In this document: positions 44,943-54,518 of the stretch, one piece after another
How positions within the stretch are numbered: position 1 is the stretch's first letter
How the letters are laid out: each line of letters opens with the position of its first letter
Assembly: GCA_017403125.1 (NCBI GenBank)
Contig: JAFQOR010000029.1
Location: 28,474-92,473, forward strand
From: Alistipes sp.
Lineage (GTDB): Bacteria; Bacteroidota; Bacteroidia; Bacteroidales; Rikenellaceae
Direction: 5' to 3'
Length of the DNA: 64,000 nucleotides
Notes under the pieces: model-generated
The model's input: the letters and a program-made list of their open reading frames with translations, nothing else
Told to the model about the DNA's origin: nothing
The model's database searches: none
Program-made: the position numbers and the translations under genes

Positions 44943-47198
44943 ATGAAAAAATTAAGCTGGTTAATGATGCTTATGACGGCAATGACATTGTCGTTGGTAG
45001 GTTGTGGTGAGGATCCTGTTGAACCCACGCCCCAACCTGGTCCTAATCCTCCCGCTCCCGAGCCTACGGAGCTTACGTTTGATGTAGAGATTACGGATGT
45101 TACGAAGGCTCGTATGTTCTTTGATGTTACACCTTCGAACAACGAGGCTGAGTACTTGTGTATGGTATATGAGGCAGATTTTGTTGATAGCTACTCAAAG
45201 GACGAGTATCTTGTAGGAGAGATTTTTAATCAAGTATCGGAAGAGGCAGCAAATGAAGGTCTTGTTTTGGGTGAGTATTTGACCAATATCGCCGATAAGG
45301 GTGCTGTTAAAGATGGTTCTTTCAGTGGACTTGTAGTTGATACCAATTACTATCTTTTGGTGTTTGGTTACGAGTTTGACGAAGAGAACGAAGAGTATGT
45401 TCTTAACGGCTCGTTGGTACGCGAGGCTTTCACGACTGAGCCTGCTCCTCAGTTGAACGTTACGTTTGATGTAACTACCTCGGTAGAGAAGAATACCGTT
45501 ACGTTTAGTGTTGTTCCCTCTGATAAGGAGGTGTTCTGGCACCTTATCTCTTGTGAGAAGGCTATGACAGATCAGTACATGACCGAGGGCGGAATGTCTT
45601 TGCAGGCATTCTATATGCAGTATGTACAGCAGGAGATCGATGCCTATGCAAAGCGTGGCTATCCGGCAGATAAGATCATGGAGGCAATCTTCCTTAAGGG
45701 TGATTTGGAATTGACAGCAAAGGGTCTTAATGCTTATACCGAGTATGACTACCTTATTGCCGGATTTGTTGTTGACGAGGATGGTATCTATATTGCTACC
45801 GACGTAGATCGTGACGACTATACAACGCAGGAGCCTATGTACACTGGTATGACATTCGATATTACTGTTGAGAATGTTACTACTGCACGTGCCGACATCA
45901 AGATTGTTCCTTCAGACTTAACGCAGAATTACTTCTGGATTGTTAATCCGTATGATGGAGTAAGCACAGCCGAAGAAGTTGCACAGTCGATTATAAACGA
46001 GTGGGGTATGTGGATGAGCATGATGTGTAATTACTCTGGTGTTCAGGACTATACCGAAGCCGGTCCCCATTATAAATTTAGACTTGAGACAGATAACAAG
46101 GAGTATTGTGTGATTGCGTTTGGTTATGCTAATGCTCTTACTACCGAGCCTACTATGGTTACATTCCAGACTGTAAAGGGTGTTGAGGCTATCGATGCTC
46201 AGTTTGAGCTTGAAGTAGTGGATATCACATCGGATGGAGCAAAACTCAAAGTAACCGCCGAGGATGAGTCTGTACAGTACATGCCTAACGTGGTTGTTGC
46301 AAGTGAGTTCAAAGATCCCGAGACGATGCTCGAGGAGCTCAATGCGGACCTTAAGGTAATGTATCAGGAGATTGTAATGGGTAATCAGGGAGCTGGTATG
46401 CCTGCTCCTTCATATCCCGAGGTATTGAATCAATACTATTATCGTGGAAATCAGGTACTGAGTGCTAATGGTTTGACTTCGAATACGGAGTATAAGCCTT
46501 ACATTATGGTATTTGATGATAAGACGTTCGAGGTTGCCAAGATTTTGGAGTATGATACCTTCACAACGCCTGGCGAGGGTAATATCAATCCTACACTCTC
46601 TCTCAAGGGTATCTTCTCTGGTGACGAGGAGAATGGTCAGATTTGGACTGATGATGATGGTAATCCCGTGGCTAACGGTTATGCAATCGCTGTTATAAAG
46701 ATTGAAAATTATAGCGGAGCAAAATCGTTGTACTTTACAAGCATCGACCAGGATTATACCTACGAAGCATCATACTCGGATGAGTACTTGATGTCGAGTC
46801 TTGGTTGGTCTGATAATTCAGGTGGTACACCCTATACTGAAGCACCTTATATCTTCACGCTACTCTCATGGAATGTGGATTACTCGTTCTTCGCTTATGC
46901 CGTAGATGAGAATGGTGGTGCTGGTAAGGTGGGTCGATTGGCAGTAAAACCCCTTGCAAAGGATAAGCAGCCTATCGATAAGTTGATTGAGCTTTACGAA
47001 GAGGCAAACAGCAGTGCAAGCGCCTATGTTCCCGGTTCATTGGTTATTGAGAACGGTGGTGTGAATATTCCCGTTCCGACAATTACATGCATCGACGAGC
47101 CCAAGGTTGAGAAGCAGCGCAAAGCAGTTGTTGAGGAGGTAGTAGAGCCCGGCTTGATTATCTTGGATTACGTTACTCCCTATTTGTTGCGTGACTAA
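44943..47198 (+). CDS. 751-residue repeat lipoprotein, copy A
   Basis: Signal and lipobox MTAMTLSLVGCGED (Cys21), then a Pro-rich linker (PTPQPGPNPPAPEP) that would lift the protein off the membrane. Four ~110-130-residue β-rich repeats follow, each opening with a similar strand: LTFDVEITDVTKARMFFDV, VTFDVTTSVEKNTVTFSVV, MTFDITVENVTTARADIKIV and AQFELEVVDITSDGAKLKV. They look like Ig/FN3-type modules. A conserved C-terminal domain (from about 555, ending YLLRD) is nearly identical in copy B. Function not recognised; surface exposure is likely. Copy B follows 99 bp later; a terminator separates them. Confidence 0.8.
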   Translation: MKKLSWLMMLMTAMTLSLVGCGEDPVEPTPQPGPNPPAPEPTELTFDVEITDVTKARMFFDVTPSNNEAEYLCMVYEADFVDSYSKDEYLVGEIFNQVSEEAANEGLVLGEYLTNIADKGAVKDGSFSGLVVDTNYYLLVFGYEFDEENEEYVLNGSLVREAFTTEPAPQLNVTFDVTTSVEKNTVTFSVVPSDKEVFWHLISCEKAMTDQYMTEGGMSLQAFYMQYVQQEIDAYAKRGYPADKIMEAIFLKGDLELTAKGLNAYTEYDYLIAGFVVDEDGIYIATDVDRDDYTTQEPMYTGMTFDITVENVTTARADIKIVPSDLTQNYFWIVNPYDGVSTAEEVAQSIINEWGMWMSMMCNYSGVQDYTEAGPHYKFRLETDNKEYCVIAFGYANALTTEPTMVTFQTVKGVEAIDAQFELEVVDITSDGAKLKVTAEDESVQYMPNVVVASEFKDPETMLEELNADLKVMYQEIVMGNQGAGMPAPSYPEVLNQYYYRGNQVLSANGLTSNTEYKPYIMVFDDKTFEVAKILEYDTFTTPGEGNINPTLSLKGIFSGDEENGQIWTDDDGNPVANGYAIAVIKIENYSGAKSLYFTSIDQDYTYEASYSDEYLMSSLGWSDNSGGTPYTEAPYIFTLLSWNVDYSFFAYAVDENGGAGKVGRLAVKPLAKDKQPIDKLIELYEEANSSASAYVPGSLVIENGGVNIPVPTITCIDEPKVEKQRKAVVEEVVEPGLIILDYVTPYLLRD

Positions 47199-47234
47199 GC
47201 TCCGAATAGGTTTAGAATAGAAATATGAGTTTAT

Positions 47235-47275
47235 GAGCCTGCCTAACTTTTCTATTGTTAGACAGGCTCATTTTT
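47235..47275 (+). terminator. Terminator between the two lipoprotein genes
   Basis: GAGCCTG (47235-47241) pairs with CAGGCTC (47263-47269), with a CTAAC/GTTAG inner stem, followed by ATTTTTAC. Confidence 0.8.
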
Positions 47276-47297
47276 ACAGTTAAAGTCGGTATAGTCT

Positions 47298-49553
47298 ATG
47301 AAGTTTTTTAATTTGATTTTTGCTATTACTACGGCAATGACATTGTCGTTGGTAGGTTGCGGTGAGGATGTTGATCCCACGCCCGAACCTGGTCCTAATC
47401 CTCCCGCTCCCTCGGAGCTTACGTTTGATATAGAGATTACGGATGTTACGAAGGCTCGTGTATTTTTTGACGTTACACCATCAAGCAGCGACGCTGAGTA
47501 TATGACGATGGTTTATGATGCAGCCTTTGTCGATAGTTTCTCAAAGGATGAGTATCTCGTGGGGGCAATTTATGAAGATATTACAGAGTTTGCTAATACG
47601 AAGGGTCTTACGTTGAAGGAGTACTTGGCAGAGAATGCTGAACGAGGCGTTATAACAGATGGCGTAGCAAGCGGATTAGCTGTATCTACGGACTACTGCC
47701 TTGTAGTATTCGGTGTTGATGTAGAGAGTATTGTATTTGATGTGGATGGCGAAGACAATAACTATGCTCTTACCTCTGCTATATCGCGTAATCACTTCAC
47801 AACGCAGGATGCTCCCGTATCTGATGCAACATTTGATGTCACAGCAATTGTTGATATGAACACTGTCAAGTTTGAGGTTGTTCCCTCTGATAAGCAGATT
47901 TATTGGCACCTCATGACCTTGCCGCAGGAGAGTATTGATTACTATTTGAGCGATGAGGGAGGCATGACATTGCAGAGCTTCTATATGCGTTATGCACAGC
48001 AGGAGATCGACCAGCTTCTTGGTTTAGGCTACTCTCCTGACGAGGTTATCGAGGCTATCTTCTTGCAAGGAGACCTCACGCTCAATGCAAAGGGCTTGAA
48101 TGCCTATACCGAATATGGTTATCTTATTGCAGGATTTGTCATCGACGAAGATGGTACCTATCTGGCAACAACAATTTCAGAGGGTACTTACACCACATAC
48201 GAGCCTCGCTATACGGGTTTGACTTTCGATGTTACGGTTTCGGAAATTGAGACTACGCGTGCTGCAATTAAGATTGTTCCATCGAACGATACCGATACCT
48301 ATTTCAGCCTTATTGCTCCCTACGATGGTAAGAGTACGGCTGATGAGTTAATGGAGCTTAACCTTAAGCAGTGGGGTAACTTTATGTTTGCCATGGGTAG
48401 CTACACCGGTGCGCATGATTATAGTGGTAAAAACGGAACAAAGAAGTTCCGTCTCGACTCTGACGGAACCGAGTACTACATTCTCAACTTCGGTTATGAT
48501 GGTGGTGTGACATCAGAACCAAACTTGGTAACATTCAAGACAAAAGAGGGCTTGGAGCCCGATGAGGCAGAGTTCACCATGGAGGCTAAAAACGTGACTA
48601 CGCATGGTGCAGATGTCGTTGTAACATGTAACGATGAGTCTGTTCAGTATATCGTAGGCGTTGTGAAACCTTCGGAGTTTGACGAGAAGGCTATTGTCGA
48701 TGAGTTGAATGCTCAATTCCCCGAATGGCTTGCTGAGTCGGCTGCCTTCGACCCTGCAACAACCTATGCACAACTCTTCTCGGGCTACTATTGGCGTGGT
48801 AACCAGACCTTGGCAGTTTCGGGTCTTGCTGCCAATACCGAGGTTATGGGTTACATCATTACTCTCGATGATAAGACCGGTAGGGTATCTACTGTTCACA
48901 CCTTCGATAAACTCTTCTCAACGACAGCCGAGGGTAACATCAACCCAACGTTGAGTAACGAGGGCATCTTCTCTGGTGACGAGGAGAATGGTCAGATTTG
49001 GACTGATGATGATGGTAATCCCCAGGCTATAGGTTATGCAATCGCTGTTATAAAGATTGAAAATTATAGCGGAGCTAAATCGTTGTACTTTACAAGCATC
49101 GACCAGGACTATACCTACGAAGCATCCTACCCCGATACATATTTGATGTCGAGTCTTGGTTGGTCTGATAATTCAGGTGGTACACCCTATACCGAAGCAC
49201 CTTATATCTTCACGCTACTATCGTGGAACAAGGATTACTCATTCTTTGCTTATGCCGTAGATGAGAATGGTGGTACAGGTAAGGTAGGAAGATTGGCAGT
49301 AAAACCTCTTGCAAAGGATAAGCAGCCTATCGATAGGTTGATTGAGCTTTACGAAGAGGCAAGCAGCGATGCAAGCGCCTATGTTCCCGGCTCGATTGTA
49401 GTCGAGAATAGTGTTATTCGCACAAATGCCGTTATCACAAGCAAGGAGGCTCCCGAGTTTGTGAAGGAGAGCGTTGTCTATGACGCGAAGCCTTCGTTGC
49501 AACCCGAGTTGTTGCAGTTTGGCTATGTTAAGCGTCACACGCTTCGTGACTAA
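47298..49553 (+). CDS. 751-residue repeat lipoprotein, copy B (tandem paralogue of copy A)
   Basis: Same length as copy A and offset by exactly 2355 bp. Lipobox SLVGCGED, shorter Pro-rich linker, four β-rich repeats (LTFDIEITDVTKARVFFDV, ATFDVTAIVDMNTVKFEVV, LTFDVTVSEIETTRAAIKIV, AEFTMEAKNVTTHGADVVV) and the same C-terminal domain ending HTLRD. At DNA level the first ~190 bp and the segment from about 48960 to 49390 are almost identical to copy A, whereas the middle has diverged strongly. That mosaic suggests gene conversion or selection for variation in the middle repeats. Its promoter is not evident between the copies. Confidence 0.8.
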   Translation: MKFFNLIFAITTAMTLSLVGCGEDVDPTPEPGPNPPAPSELTFDIEITDVTKARVFFDVTPSSSDAEYMTMVYDAAFVDSFSKDEYLVGAIYEDITEFANTKGLTLKEYLAENAERGVITDGVASGLAVSTDYCLVVFGVDVESIVFDVDGEDNNYALTSAISRNHFTTQDAPVSDATFDVTAIVDMNTVKFEVVPSDKQIYWHLMTLPQESIDYYLSDEGGMTLQSFYMRYAQQEIDQLLGLGYSPDEVIEAIFLQGDLTLNAKGLNAYTEYGYLIAGFVIDEDGTYLATTISEGTYTTYEPRYTGLTFDVTVSEIETTRAAIKIVPSNDTDTYFSLIAPYDGKSTADELMELNLKQWGNFMFAMGSYTGAHDYSGKNGTKKFRLDSDGTEYYILNFGYDGGVTSEPNLVTFKTKEGLEPDEAEFTMEAKNVTTHGADVVVTCNDESVQYIVGVVKPSEFDEKAIVDELNAQFPEWLAESAAFDPATTYAQLFSGYYWRGNQTLAVSGLAANTEVMGYIITLDDKTGRVSTVHTFDKLFSTTAEGNINPTLSNEGIFSGDEENGQIWTDDDGNPQAIGYAIAVIKIENYSGAKSLYFTSIDQDYTYEASYPDTYLMSSLGWSDNSGGTPYTEAPYIFTLLSWNKDYSFFAYAVDENGGTGKVGRLAVKPLAKDKQPIDRLIELYEEASSDASAYVPGSIVVENSVIRTNAVITSKEAPEFVKESVVYDAKPSLQPELLQFGYVKRHTLRD

Positions 49554-49573
49554 TTTTTAACAATCCTCGATGG

Positions 49574-49613
49574 TAGGGGCAGACCAAAATTAGGTTTGCC
49601 CCTATTTTGTTTT
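49574..49613 (+). terminator. Terminator of lipoprotein copy B
   Basis: TAGGGGC (49574-49580) and GACC pair with GGTTTGCCCCTA (49593-49604); TTTTG TTTT follows. The tail overlaps the -33 element of the next gene. Confidence 0.75.
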
Positions 49614-49635
49614 CCAATCTAAATTGCTATCTTTG
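49606..49635 (+). promoter_or_regulatory. Promoter of the M1 aminopeptidase gene
   Basis: TTTG (49606-49609) and TATCTTTG (49628-49635) are 18 nt apart. The leader carries the small hairpin GCGG/CCGC (49653-49668). Confidence 0.65.
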
Positions 49636-49693
49636 TAGAGATAAACTTTGCAGCGGCTGTAACCGCAGGTATCAACCCTAAATTAGCTTAATT

Positions 49694-52213
49694 ATGAATA
49701 CCCTGTTTCGTCCCATCTCTCTCTTTTTTATCGTCGTTATGATGTTTGCATGCTCTCCGCAGAAAGGGGCTGAACAGGAGGTAACGGTGGATGTTGAGAG
49801 TGGTGTAAGTCGTGAATTGGCGCTGATGCGTAAGGCGCAGATAGCTAATTTGCGTTATGAGTTGTGGTTCTACATCCCGGAGTCGAAGAGTGACGATGTC
49901 ATGGGGCGTGTAGCCATACGTTTCGAACTCGAAGCGACGGATAGAGTTGTTATTGACTATCGTGCTGACGAGTCTAATATAGAGAGCGTTATGGTAAACG
50001 ATAAGGAGTGTGATTATCTATTTGTGAATGAGCATATCATCATCGCAGCGCAATGTATGCAGGCGGGTGAAAATGAGGTTGTCGTTGAGTTTTTGGCAGA
50101 CGACCAGTCATTAAATCGTACGGAGGACCAACTCTATACGCTGCTCGTTCCCGAGCGTGCACGCACACTTTTTCCCTGTTTCGACCAGCCTGATATGAAG
50201 GCAGAGTTTAAGCTGAATCTCGAAATTCCTGTGAGGTACGATGCTGTGTCGAACACGGGTGTAGAGAGCATAGAGTTCGTGGATGAAGATAGGGTCATGG
50301 TGCACTTTATGCCTACCGAGCCATTGAGCACCTATCTCTTCTCGTTTGTCGCGGGTGACTTCGAGGTAGCATCATACGAGTATGGCGACCGCACGATAAA
50401 TGCCTACTATCGTGATAGCGATATTGATCGTTCCGAGCAACTTGACCTTATATTCGAGCAGGTAGCCTACTCATTATCGTGGTTGGAGGAGTACACCGGC
50501 ATCCCCTATCCCTTTGCAAAATACGATCTTGTGATTCTCCCCGGATTCCAATATGGTGGCATGGAGCATACGGGTGCTACGCTCTACAACGAGTCGCGCA
50601 TGTTTCTCGACGATAGTGCTTCGCCCGATATGCTGTTGCAGCGAGCAAACGTCATTGCGCACGAGACGGCACATATGTGGTTTGGTGACTATGTAACGAT
50701 GGAGTGGTTCGATGACGTTTGGACAAAGGAGGTCTTTGCCGGTTACTTTGCAAACCTTATTGTTGCCGACCTCTTTCCGAATGTTGATGATAGGATGACG
50801 TGGCTTGGAAATGTCGTCCTGTCGTCGTTGTACGAGGATCGCACAGATGGCTCAACGCCCATAAAGCAGCAACTCGACAACCTGCAAGATGCAGGTCTTG
50901 TTTATGGTAACATTATCTACAACAAGGCGCCCATAATGATGCTTAAACTCGTTGAACTTATGGGTGAGGATGCCTTCCGCGATGGCATACGCGAGTATTT
51001 GCGTACCTATGCCTACGGCAACGCTACATGGGAGCAGCTTGTCGCAATACTCGATAAACATAGCGACAAGGATATAGCAGCATTTAGCGATGTTTGGGTG
51101 CATAAGAGCGGTATGCCCCATATAACGTTGCGCATCGAGGGTGATAGGCTTGTTATTCGTCAGGACGATAAATGGGGAAGAGAGCTTATATGGCCCCAGA
51201 GTTTCGAGGTTACGCTAATGGGCAAAGAGAGGTGCGTAGTTCGTGTGGGGTTGAGCTGCAAGGAGTTTTCTATTCCCATCCCCGAGGGGTGTAGCCACAT
51301 TCTCCCGAATACGGATGGTAGAGGATATGGGCACTTCATTACGAGTGATGAGAATATCGAGTGGATGATGCAGTATCTATCGAATATCGACGATGATGTA
51401 GAGCGCATTGCAACGCTCATGGTGCTTAACGAAAACTACGAGAACACACTAATATCTCACGATGCGTGGTTAGGGATGCTTGTGCGAGAGATTGAGCGAG
51501 AGCAGAGTGCAAATGTGTCGTCGCTGATGAGTGGCTACCTAAAAAATATCATGCGTCCCGGGCGTAGTGAGGCCTACGAAGAGGAGCTGTGGCGTGCCTA
51601 TGAGCAGCACCCCTCGGATGTGTGCCGCAAGTATATACTAAATGTACTCATAAAACGAGCCTTCACGCAGGATATTTGTAGGAACCTATATACCATGTGG
51701 CGTGATGAGAGTTCTCCGCTGTTGGGTGTGAATGACTACATGGAGCTATCGTATCAGCTGTCGTTGCGCTTCCCGGAGCGCAGCGAGTTTATTCTTCAAA
51801 CCCAGCTGGAACGCTTGGAGGGCGATACGCGGCAAAATACGTTCGAGTTTGTGTCGGAGGCGGTGGTGCCCGGCGAGGAAGATAACTTTTTCGAGTCGTT
51901 GAAGAGTAGAAAGAATAGGGTTGTAGAGCCGTGGGTATTGGAGGGACTTGCCCTTATTAACCATCCGTTGCGCGAGCAGGAGTCGGTTAAGTATATACGT
52001 CCCGCATTGGACCTCTTAACAGAGATTCAGCGCACGGGTGACATCTTCTTCCCAATGAGTTGGGCACGCGCCCTTCTCGAAACCCATTGCAGCCAGGAGG
52101 CACTTATCGAAGTTCAGAAGTTCCTCGACGACAATCCCGATTATAAGCCGCTCCTCAAAGGTAAGATTTTGCAAGCTATGTGGCGCATGCAGCGCGAGAC
52201 ACAAGAGTTGTAG
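49694..52213 (+). CDS. M1-family metallo-aminopeptidase, lipoprotein
   Basis: 839 residues. The signal ends in MMFACSPQ, so Cys20 would be lipidated and the enzyme exposed to periplasm or surface. It shows the M1 exopeptidase motif as GGMEHTG (usual GxMEN) and the zinc site HETAH (323-327) with the third ligand Glu346 nineteen residues on, in HETAHMWFGDYVTMEW...TKEVFAGY. The N-terminal β-saddle and C-terminal helical domain fit the aminopeptidase N architecture. It would trim N-terminal residues from peptides for nutrition. Convergent with the LytTR gene. Confidence 0.92.
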   Translation: MNTLFRPISLFFIVVMMFACSPQKGAEQEVTVDVESGVSRELALMRKAQIANLRYELWFYIPESKSDDVMGRVAIRFELEATDRVVIDYRADESNIESVMVNDKECDYLFVNEHIIIAAQCMQAGENEVVVEFLADDQSLNRTEDQLYTLLVPERARTLFPCFDQPDMKAEFKLNLEIPVRYDAVSNTGVESIEFVDEDRVMVHFMPTEPLSTYLFSFVAGDFEVASYEYGDRTINAYYRDSDIDRSEQLDLIFEQVAYSLSWLEEYTGIPYPFAKYDLVILPGFQYGGMEHTGATLYNESRMFLDDSASPDMLLQRANVIAHETAHMWFGDYVTMEWFDDVWTKEVFAGYFANLIVADLFPNVDDRMTWLGNVVLSSLYEDRTDGSTPIKQQLDNLQDAGLVYGNIIYNKAPIMMLKLVELMGEDAFRDGIREYLRTYAYGNATWEQLVAILDKHSDKDIAAFSDVWVHKSGMPHITLRIEGDRLVIRQDDKWGRELIWPQSFEVTLMGKERCVVRVGLSCKEFSIPIPEGCSHILPNTDGRGYGHFITSDENIEWMMQYLSNIDDDVERIATLMVLNENYENTLISHDAWLGMLVREIEREQSANVSSLMSGYLKNIMRPGRSEAYEEELWRAYEQHPSDVCRKYILNVLIKRAFTQDICRNLYTMWRDESSPLLGVNDYMELSYQLSLRFPERSEFILQTQLERLEGDTRQNTFEFVSEAVVPGEEDNFFESLKSRKNRVVEPWVLEGLALINHPLREQESVKYIRPALDLLTEIQRTGDIFFPMSWARALLETHCSQEALIEVQKFLDDNPDYKPLLKGKILQAMWRMQRETQEL

Positions 52214-52271
52214 CGAAAAGGGTTTAGGGGTAACGTTGCAAAAGATGGTGTCTCTTGCATCATAACCGATT

Positions 52272-53192
52272 TTAGTAGTTGCCACTGTTGATGGCCTCCA
52301 TGAGCCTATCGTAGTAGTTCTTCGATATGGGTATTCGTTTTATGCTATCGTCGTTGAGTATTACGTAGCGCAGGCGATGCTCTTCGGTTATCGAGGATAT
52401 CTTTCGTATGTTTATAATATAGGAGCGGTGGCAGCGAATCATGCCGATGTTTGCAAGGTTTTTCTCCAAATCGCCCGTCTTGCAACGCAGCATGTATGTG
52501 ACTATCTTATCGTTGTTTTTGTAATGTACCTTGACGTAGTTATCCTCCGACTCGAAGAAGAATATGGCGTCGAGGGTGATGGTAAGACGCAGCGTGCCGT
52601 TATAGTCGTAGAGATGGACCATCTTCGGGAGCATCTCGCTTGCCGGACGTACTTGCGAGGCCTCGGCTATGCGCTTATCATTTTCCTCCCTTAATATCCT
52701 GTTCTCGTCGCGCACGCGATTAAGTTCGTATCGTGTCGCTTCCAGCTCCTCACAACGGGCGCGATATGAGGCATAGAACATTACCAAGGCATTGGGTATC
52801 ACAAGAATAAGTGTTACGCACATCAGCGCGCGTACAGCAATCTCCGGCGTCGATGTTTCAGCGGGAAATATATATACGGTAATTATCGTATAGAGCAGCG
52901 ATATGAGCAGGTTTTCTGCCATAATCCACCACAGATAGCTAAACATGGTAAGGTTTAGTCTATCTTGCAGGGTGTACATCGTAAGGCGACTTACTATGAG
53001 TATGACTGTTGCGGCGACGTAAAAAAGTATGGTAAAACTGAAACGCAACATGTCGCTCGTACTAAACCATACCGCTAACGAAAATGGTTCATATAGTAGC
53101 AGAAATAGTACCGAAAAGAGTACTATGAAGGTTATCACTGCCGATATATATCGTCTCGATACCAAAAATTCGGGTATGCTTTTGCTGTACAT
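52272..53192 (-). CDS. Membrane-bound LytTR-type transcription regulator
   Basis: 306 residues. Four hydrophobic segments (about 15-37, 48-70, 85-110, 118-142) are followed by a short coiled coil (YELNRVRDENRILREENDKR). A LytTR DNA-binding domain (about 195-300) follows, with IFFFESEDNYVKVHY, MLRCKTGDLEKNL, MIRCHRSYIINIRKI and KRIPISKNYYDRL. There is no receiver domain and no histidine kinase neighbour, so this one-component regulator probably senses a membrane signal directly. Its targets are unknown. A TACCTTTG box (53229-53222) gives a 23-nt leader. Confidence 0.88.
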   Translation of the reverse strand: MYSKSIPEFLVSRRYISAVITFIVLFSVLFLLLYEPFSLAVWFSTSDMLRFSFTILFYVAATVILIVSRLTMYTLQDRLNLTMFSYLWWIMAENLLISLLYTIITVYIFPAETSTPEIAVRALMCVTLILVIPNALVMFYASYRARCEELEATRYELNRVRDENRILREENDKRIAEASQVRPASEMLPKMVHLYDYNGTLRLTITLDAIFFFESEDNYVKVHYKNNDKIVTYMLRCKTGDLEKNLANIGMIRCHRSYIINIRKISSITEEHRLRYVILNDDSIKRIPISKNYYDRLMEAINSGNY

Positions 53193-53221
53193 AATAGTCT
53201 AAAACTCCATTATTTTGGTAA

Positions 53222-53229
53222 CAAAGGTA
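53222..53229 (-). promoter_or_regulatory. -7 box TACCTTTG for the LytTR regulator
   Basis: The minus-strand TACCTTTG predicts a start near 53215, 23 nt before ATG 53192. Confidence 0.6.
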
Positions 53230-53332
53230 TCTATTTTTATATATTTTACAAAATGTTTACCACAAAATATGTGTTTTAGCCACAAAATAGATAAATTTGC
53301 CACAAATTGAGGGAGTATAAATACGTAGAGAG

Positions 53333-53340
53333 TATATTTG
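53333..53340 (+). promoter_or_regulatory. -7 box TATATTTG for the fabH-fabF-fabG cluster
   Basis: Predicted start near 53347. The ~130-nt leader contains GGTTATGACC and GGTT/AACC complementarity (53400-53432). The -33 element is weak. Confidence 0.55.
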
Positions 53341-53477
53341 CACCGCAATACAATATATATATGGGTGTTTTGATGTCACTCCTGCACCAATCATAAGTAG
53401 GTTGTGGTTGGTGGTTATGACCCAAACCCCAAAAACTTTATTGTTGGCGAGAATGTTAAACTAACACAATATTTCTG

Positions 53478-54431
53478 ATGAAAATTATTGGAACAGGTTC
53501 AGCACATCCCTCTTGTGCCGTAAGTAACGAGATGCTTGAAAAGTTTCTTGAAACAACCGACGAGTGGATTACTGAACGAACCGGCATTAAGGAGCGTTGT
53601 GTCATCTCTTCGGAGCGACTCGAAGATATGGCCTGCGAGGCTGCAAACAGAGCCCTCGAAAATGCTAACCTCACTGCCGCTGACATTGACTTTATCATCT
53701 GTTCGAATGTAGTGAACGAGTATGTAACCCCCGCTTTGAGTTGTATCATTCAGGGAAAGATTGGTGCCACATGTCCCACGGTCGATATCAACGCCGCCTG
53801 TGCTGGTTTCATCTATGCTATGGACATGGCAGAGGATAAGTTGAAGTGCAAGAAGGCAAAAAATATTCTCATTGTGTGTGCGGAGGAGCCTTCGCGTATG
53901 GTGAGCTGGCAGAATCGAAGCACTTGCGTACTCTTTGGTGATGGTGCAGGTGCAGCTGTGGTTACCGAGGGTGACGAGTTGAAGGCTATTCGTCTTACTA
54001 CGCAGTCGCTTACCGAAGTGCTCTACTATCAGCGCAAGTTGGAGCCTACGCCCTATATCTCGAAGGAGGAGAATTTCGAGCCTTTGGTGATGAAGGGTCG
54101 CGAGGTCTTCAAACATGCCGTATCCAACTCAAACAAGGATATAAAGATGCTGTTGGAGCAGACAGGTTTGCAGCCCGATGATATCAAGTACTACGTTTTG
54201 CATCAAGCAAATAAGCGTATCATAGATTCGATACGCAACTTCCTTGGTGTGGATGAGAGCAAGGTGCCTCACAACGTCGAGCGTTATGGAAACATATCGT
54301 CGGCAGCGTTGCCCGCACTGCTCGATGAGTTGAATCGTGGTGGCAAGCTGCAAAAGGGAGATAAGTTGGTATTCAGTGCCTTTGGTGCTGGCTTTACCAC
54401 AGGTGCATGCGTTATTGAGTGGGCTATTTAA
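53478..54431 (+). CDS. fabH: β-ketoacyl-ACP synthase III
   Basis: 317 residues. FabH condenses acetyl-CoA or branched acyl-CoA with malonyl-ACP to start fatty acid synthesis. The active-site Cys108 lies in DINAACAGFIYAM. The His is in YYVLHQANKRI and the Asn in YGNISSAALPALL, so the Cys-His-Asn triad is complete. WITERTGIKERC is the CoA-binding segment. In Bacteroidota it would start iso/anteiso chains. fabF and fabG follow on the same strand after 87 and 24 bp. Confidence 0.94.
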   Translation: MKIIGTGSAHPSCAVSNEMLEKFLETTDEWITERTGIKERCVISSERLEDMACEAANRALENANLTAADIDFIICSNVVNEYVTPALSCIIQGKIGATCPTVDINAACAGFIYAMDMAEDKLKCKKAKNILIVCAEEPSRMVSWQNRSTCVLFGDGAGAAVVTEGDELKAIRLTTQSLTEVLYYQRKLEPTPYISKEENFEPLVMKGREVFKHAVSNSNKDIKMLLEQTGLQPDDIKYYVLHQANKRIIDSIRNFLGVDESKVPHNVERYGNISSAALPALLDELNRGGKLQKGDKLVFSAFGAGFTTGACVIEWAI

Positions 54432-54468
54432 CCACATATATTGTCAAAAACAGAGAGTTGTAAATAAA

Positions 54469-54499
54469 ATGACGTAGCGACCTGTTGGTCGCATGTCAT
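54469..54499 (+). promoter_or_regulatory. Hairpin between fabH and fabF
   Basis: ATGAC and GCGACC (54469-54482) pair with GGTCGC and GTCAT (54487-54499) around a TGTT loop. It has no T-run and ends 19 nt before the fabF ATG, so it is more likely an RNA-stability or translation element than a terminator. Confidence 0.5.
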
Positions 54500-54518
54500 A
54501 CAAAAACATAAGAAGTAG

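Noticed and set aside
53417-53464. A 15-codon open frame in the fabH leader as a leader peptide
   Set aside because: No run of regulatory codons and no terminator/antiterminator pair; short frames of this size are expected by chance.
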